Positions 5,377-8,474 of a stretch of DNA of 8,474 nucleotides are shown here, piece after piece. Under the pieces are notes generated by a model. It saw only the letters and a program-made list of their open reading frames with translations. It had not been told where the DNA came from and ran no database searches. The DNA comes from an uncultured Candidatus Saccharibacteria bacterium. Its GTDB lineage: Bacteria > Patescibacteriota > Saccharimonadia > Saccharimonadales > Saccharimonadaceae. The position numbers and the translations under genes are program-made. The stretch is from contig CALEGA010000056.1 in the NCBI GenBank assembly GCA_937876715.1, forward strand, positions 1 through 8,474, in the 5' to 3' direction. Positions within the stretch are counted from its first letter, which is position 1. Each line of letters begins with the position of its first letter.

Positions 5377-6151
5377 TGATTGAGAGGGTGTAAGTTATGG
5401 TTCCGGTGTAAGTGTCGGCGGTGGCGTGACCGGCGGAGAAACCGTAGGTGACGTCAAATTCTTGATAACCGTTGTAAGAGTAGGGACTGCCGGAGCCGGT
5501 AAAAGTGTTACCGCGGACGATGTCCGCACGGCTGGCGTTATAATAAGGGATTGCTTCGAAATTGGCGTCACCGTAGTTGCGGGCGATGCTGTGCGTAGTG
5601 TCGGTGTAAGATTGTGGGGTGGGGGTAGTAGTGTTGCCGTTGAACGTGCGAGTGACGCCGGCGACTTTCATTAGCCAGTTGGAATTGGCACCGGTGAGAC
5701 CGTTTGCCTTGATGGACTTGATTCGGTAGGCGTTGGTGCCGAGCGACGGTATCATTTCCGCTTCGTCGGTGGTGGCGTTATAATTGTCAGCCTCGGCGGT
5801 GACGTTCCAACCGTTTTCGCAACCGCGGACGGTAGTAGTGACATCATGTTCGTCAGTGACGTCGTGTGTGAGGAAGTTGCAAGAGACTTGATAGCGCGTA
5901 GTGCCGAAAGCGTCGGTGTGGTCGCCGACGTTGAAAGTGCCAGAGTAGGTGTTAGTTTGGTCGTCGTAAGTGGAGATGCCGGTTGTATCGGTGTGGCTAA
6001 CGGCGACGAGAGAAAGGTAGCCGTTGATGGTAGCGGAGATATTGACTTCTTCTTGGGTAATCGTCACCGCGTGCGTACCGAGCGGTAGCAAGGTGACAGA
6101 AAGTCCGAGAAGACATCCAGTGATGGCGACAAGTCGTGACGACTTTAGCAT
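5366..6151 (-). CDS. Secreted WxL-like surface protein (tyrosine variant), first in operon
   Basis: A 261-residue secreted protein. The signal peptide is residues 1-28 (MLKSSRLVAITGCLLG..., cut THA-VT). The mature part begins VTITQEEVNISATINGYLSL. Residues 114-119, GWNVTA, resemble the proximal WxL motif (GW-x-L-TA), while the C-terminus TYTGTITYTLS (247-257) has Tyr where classical WxL proteins have Trp (TWTL). C91 and C111 flank the segment before GWNVTA and may be disulfide-bonded. The C-terminal block YNGYQEFDVTYGF aligns with YNDSYDINYGI of the protein encoded at 3705-4403, so the two are paralogues. It has no membrane anchor and probably needs a WxLIP-like partner, encoded by the overlapping next gene. 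The promoter lies about 30 bp upstream of ATG 6151, and an AGAGGT-like ribosome binding site sits 11 nt before it, a slightly long spacing. WxL membership is inferred. Confidence 0.65.
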   Translation of the reverse strand: MLKSSRLVAITGCLLGLSVTLLPLGTHAVTITQEEVNISATINGYLSLVAVSHTDTTGISTYDDQTNTYSGTFNVGDHTDAFGTTRYQVSCNFLTHDVTDEHDVTTTVRGCENGWNVTAEADNYNATTDEAEMIPSLGTNAYRIKSIKANGLTGANSNWLMKVAGVTRTFNGNTTTPTPQSYTDTTHSIARNYGDANFEAIPYYNASRADIVRGNTFTGSGSPYSYNGYQEFDVTYGFSAGHATADTYTGTITYTLSINAS

Positions 6152-6187
6152 TTTCCTAACTAACCTCTTTTTATTTTATATAAGTTT

Positions 6188-6216
6188 ATTATACGCAAGC
6201 GGAATGAAAAAGTCAA
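6188..6216 (-). promoter_or_regulatory. Consensus-like promoter of the 6151-4519 operon (TTGACT-17-TATAAT)
   Basis: The -10 TATAAT is at 6193-6188 and the -35 TTGACT at 6216-6211, with an optimal 17-bp spacer. This is a near-consensus housekeeping sigma promoter. The -35 begins 7 nt past the ABC transporter stop codon (6225-6223). I see no good terminator between the two, so read-through from the transporter gene is also possible. Start of transcription is expected near 6181, with a leader of about 30 nt. Confidence 0.9.
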
Positions 6217-6222
6217 TGGTTT

Positions 6223-8474
6223 TTACTCGGAACGAAGCGCCTCGACGGGATCGTGTTTGGCGGCGGATTTTGCCGGAATGAGACCGCCGATAAGAGTTAA
6301 AACAACGCTGAGACCGACGAGGAGAAGTGCCGAGAGCGGGTTTAGGGAAGCTCGGATGTTGACGTCGGTGACGGCGGTGAGAATGGCGTTGATGGGGAGG
6401 GTGAAGAGATAAGATAGCCCGATACCGAAGAGACCGGCGAGGAAGCCGATGATGAAAGTTTCTGCGTTGAAGATACTGGAGATGTTGCGTTTTGAAGCAC
6501 CGATGGCGCGGAGAATGCCGATTTCTTTTTTGCGTTCATAGACGGAGATGTAGGTGATGATGCCGATCATAAAGCTGGAGACGACGAGAGAGATGGAGAC
6601 GAAAGCAATGAGGACGTAGGAGACGGCGTCAACGATGGTGCGGACGGAGTCCATTAAAATACCGGTCATATCGGAGTAGCTTATTTCGTGGTCCTTGTCG
6701 TGTTCTTCGTTATATTTTTTGATGAAGTTTTTGAAGTTTTCTTTACCCTCGAAGCTACTGAAATAAAACCAGAGCGAGGCGGGTTCGTTCAAATCTTGGT
6801 AGCCGAGTTTATTAAGATTGGACTTTTGGTCGCGCTCGGTGTTGCTGGAAATGGCGGCAATGACGCGAGTGAGTTCTTCTTCGGTGAAGTTGAGAGAGAA
6901 AGCGTCAGAGATGTCGCCGCCGGTCATCATTGCTTGTTGGAGTTTGATTTGATCGACCGTGATGAGGTCGGAGAAGCTGTAGTTGAGTTTTCCCTCTTGT
7001 TGGTCGAATTTGGCGCCGGAGAAGACGTCGGTTTCCTTGCCTTCGAGTTGTTTTTGGACGACGTCGGATTGCGCGGCGCGTTTGATGATTTCTCTGATCA
7101 AAGCGGGGTTATAGTTGACGCCTTGGTCGAGCGCTTGCGCCGTGATGCCGTCTTTTGCCGTGACAACGCCGACGATTTTGAGCTTGATGGATTTGTGGTC
7201 ATAAACGTCTTGTAGGTAGGCTTTGTCCTCGGACATATCTTCATAGACGCCGTATTTGTCGTTATATTTGTAGAGGTCGCTCGGGACGATGACGCGGAGG
7301 TCGAGGTTTAGCAAATCTTCGTAGTTGACGGCGATGGGGTTGTCTTCGGCGTCGGAAGATTCGCCGGACATAAGCTTAGCGACGAGCGCGTCAAGTTCTT
7401 TGGTGTCTTTGAGACCGAGACCGTAGGCGAGGAAGTCGCTGATGACACCCTTGGCGCCGAGGTTAATAACCGCTTCGTCGTAATTCTCCGCCCAGCGACC
7501 GGCGAGAATGTCGTATTGCTCGTCGAGAGTTTCGCGGTCATTGGTGAGCGGGAGGTAAAGCGACATCGAGCTGCCGGTGAAGTTGGAGATTAGGTCGCCG
7601 CCGCCGAACATACTCATAAACGTATCCATCGGGTTGAGCTTGGCGAGCGTGTCGGTGGCATCGATGGTGTAGATGGTGGGTTCGATGCCGTAGCCAACCG
7701 TGAGAGATTTGACGTCGTTTTCTAGTTCTTCGGCGTGGTCGTCGTAGTATTGTTTGAAACTTTTAAGGTCGTTCGTGGCGACGGATTTGAGGGTTTCTGA
7801 CAAGAGTGGGAGTTCGGCGACTTCCTTACCGGAAGATTCGCGGAGAGATTTGCCAGCTTCGCCGCCGTCAGCGAGACCGGAGGTCATCAGATTTGCCATT
7901 GAGAAAGATTCTTCGGTAATCATTAACGGGTAAGAGACGAGGACGTCTTTTTCTATCGAGTCAACATAGTTTTGGAAACCGGTGGAGACGGCGAGGATGA
8001 GGGCGATGCCGATGATGCCGATACTGCCGGCGAAAGAGACGAGAATAGTGCGAGCCTTTTTAGTGAGGAGGTTGTTAAACGAGAGGCCGAGTGCGGTTTT
8101 GAATGACATATGAGTCTTGCGCGATTTTTTCTTGGTTTCTTCGGTTGATTCGCGGACGAGTTTGCCGTTGTGGACGTGGGAGTCGGAAGTGATTTCGCCG
8201 TCCTTGAGGCGGATGATGCGGGTGGAATAGGCGCGAGCGAGGTCGGGGTTGTGAGTGACCATAATGACGAGCTTGGTCTTGGAGATTTTTTTGAGGATTT
8301 TCATAATTTGCTCGCTAGTCTCCGAGTCGAGAGCGCCGGTCGGCTCGTCGGCGAGGAGAATGTCGGGGTCATTGACAAGGGCGCGGGCGATGGCGACGCG
8401 TTGCATTTGACCGCCGGAAAGTTCGGCAGGGCGCTTCATCATATGGTCGCCGAGTCCGACCGCTTTAAGGGCGG
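6223..8474 (-). CDS. MacB/FtsX-type ABC transporter, ATPase fused to permease (5' truncated)
   Basis: The frame is open to the right edge; 749 residues are visible and the N-terminal part with Walker A lies outside. Numbering from 8472, the ATPase part shows the signature LSGGQMQRVAIARAL (18-32), Walker B ILLADEPTGALD (38-49) and the H-loop VTHNPDLA (His 74). A linker leads to TM1 (about 143-163), a large extracellular domain of roughly 450 residues, then TM2 (about 613-642), TM3 (681-702) and TM4 (716-735). Between TM2 and TM3 is the FtsX-type motif ERKKEIGILRAIGAS, and the end IPAKSAAKHDPVEALRSE is typical. This is the type VII (MacB/LolCDE/FtsX) design, in which ATP hydrolysis drives movement of the extracellular domain instead of carrying substrate through the membrane. 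ATG 8442 is not the real start, because coding continues upstream (ALKAVGLGDH). Substrate is unknown. It sits directly upstream of the WxL-like operon on the same strand, 71 nt from the next start codon, so a role in surface assembly or envelope stress is possible but unproven. Confidence 0.92.
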   Translation of the reverse strand, partial: ALKAVGLGDHMMKRPAELSGGQMQRVAIARALVNDPDILLADEPTGALDSETSEQIMKILKKISKTKLVIMVTHNPDLARAYSTRIIRLKDGEITSDSHVHNGKLVRESTEETKKKSRKTHMSFKTALGLSFNNLLTKKARTILVSFAGSIGIIGIALILAVSTGFQNYVDSIEKDVLVSYPLMITEESFSMANLMTSGLADGGEAGKSLRESSGKEVAELPLLSETLKSVATNDLKSFKQYYDDHAEELENDVKSLTVGYGIEPTIYTIDATDTLAKLNPMDTFMSMFGGGDLISNFTGSSMSLYLPLTNDRETLDEQYDILAGRWAENYDEAVINLGAKGVISDFLAYGLGLKDTKELDALVAKLMSGESSDAEDNPIAVNYEDLLNLDLRVIVPSDLYKYNDKYGVYEDMSEDKAYLQDVYDHKSIKLKIVGVVTAKDGITAQALDQGVNYNPALIREIIKRAAQSDVVQKQLEGKETDVFSGAKFDQQEGKLNYSFSDLITVDQIKLQQAMMTGGDISDAFSLNFTEEELTRVIAAISSNTERDQKSNLNKLGYQDLNEPASLWFYFSSFEGKENFKNFIKKYNEEHDKDHEISYSDMTGILMDSVRTIVDAVSYVLIAFVSISLVVSSFMIGIITYISVYERKKEIGILRAIGASKRNISSIFNAETFIIGFLAGLFGIGLSYLFTLPINAILTAVTDVNIRASLNPLSALLLVGLSVVLTLIGGLIPAKSAAKHDPVEALRSE

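Noticed and set aside
5366..5397. A programmed frameshift site in the gene overlap.
   Set aside because: No known +1 motif or slippery run is visible; the fusion idea is kept only as one option in the findings.
6113..6151. Possible lipobox (AITGC) in the signal peptide of the 5366-6151 protein, which would make it a lipoprotein.
   Set aside because: The hydrophobic stretch before the Cys is only about five residues; a normal Sec cut at THA-VT fits better.
6194..6222. A terminator after the ABC transporter gene formed by A5/T5 runs around the -35 box.
   Set aside because: Only a five-pair A-T stem with a large loop; too weak to call.
6688..7215. A 175-codon open frame on the plus strand within the ABC transporter gene.
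   Set aside because: Phe/Glu/Val-rich shadow of the transporter frame; no promoter, ribosome site or recognisable motif.
487..8474. UGA recoding as glycine (as in Gracilibacteria/Absconditabacteria), suggested by none of the visible genes ending in TGA (all TAA or TAG).
   Set aside because: No in-frame TGA occurs in any of the genes, whereas a recoded genome would use it. Eight stops are too few for the absence to mean much.
1..8474. CRISPR arrays, insertion sequences, integrases or toxin-antitoxin genes.
   Set aside because: No regularly spaced repeats, no transposase or recombinase-like frames, and no terminal inverted repeats were seen.

Overview
The window looks like a surface-protein locus from a Gram-positive-type (monoderm) bacterium. 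Small compact operons, Sec signal peptides, a VPNTG sortase-type anchor and tyrosine-variant WxL-like proteins suggest a Patescibacteria/CPR member, with Candidatus Saccharibacteria as my best guess. That placement is inference from protein style, not from a marker gene. The standard genetic code fits: all genes read through without in-frame UGA.

Layout, left to right. The C-terminus of an unidentified plus-strand gene ends at 160. Everything else lies on the minus strand and is transcribed right to left. Two tandem tRNA genes, Lys(UUU) then Val(GAC), occupy 370-193 and share an extended -10 promoter. From 487 to 6151 there is a surface cluster in three transcription units, each with a recognisable promoter and terminator. 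Unit 1 (6151-4519) holds a secreted WxL-like protein followed by an overlapping DUF916/WxLIP-like membrane protein. Unit 2 (4403-3705) is a single secreted WxL-like protein. Unit 3 (3612-487) holds two DUF916/WxLIP-like membrane proteins and a sortase-anchored Ig-like protein. Upstream, 8474-6223 encodes most of a MacB/FtsX-type ABC transporter with ATPase and permease in one chain; its N-terminus lies outside the window.

How the genes may work together. In Firmicutes, csc-type clusters combine WxL proteins, DUF916/DUF3324 WxL-interacting proteins and a small LPXTG protein, and are thought to build wall-bound surface complexes. This locus has all three types: two WxL-like proteins (with Tyr replacing Trp at the distal motif), three WxLIP-like proteins and one VPNTG-anchored protein. 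I infer a Csc-like surface complex, possibly for host or partner-cell attachment.

The most interesting details are: (i) the third WxLIP-like gene has no signal peptide and begins inside the end of the WxL-like gene before it, which suggests translational coupling, a frameshift-made fusion, or a broken gene; (ii) the WxL motifs are tyrosine variants; and (iii) at two junctions the downstream arm of a terminator hairpin also carries the -35 box of the next promoter. Every non-coding gap is short and is accounted for by tRNAs, promoters or terminators; none exceeds 300 bases.
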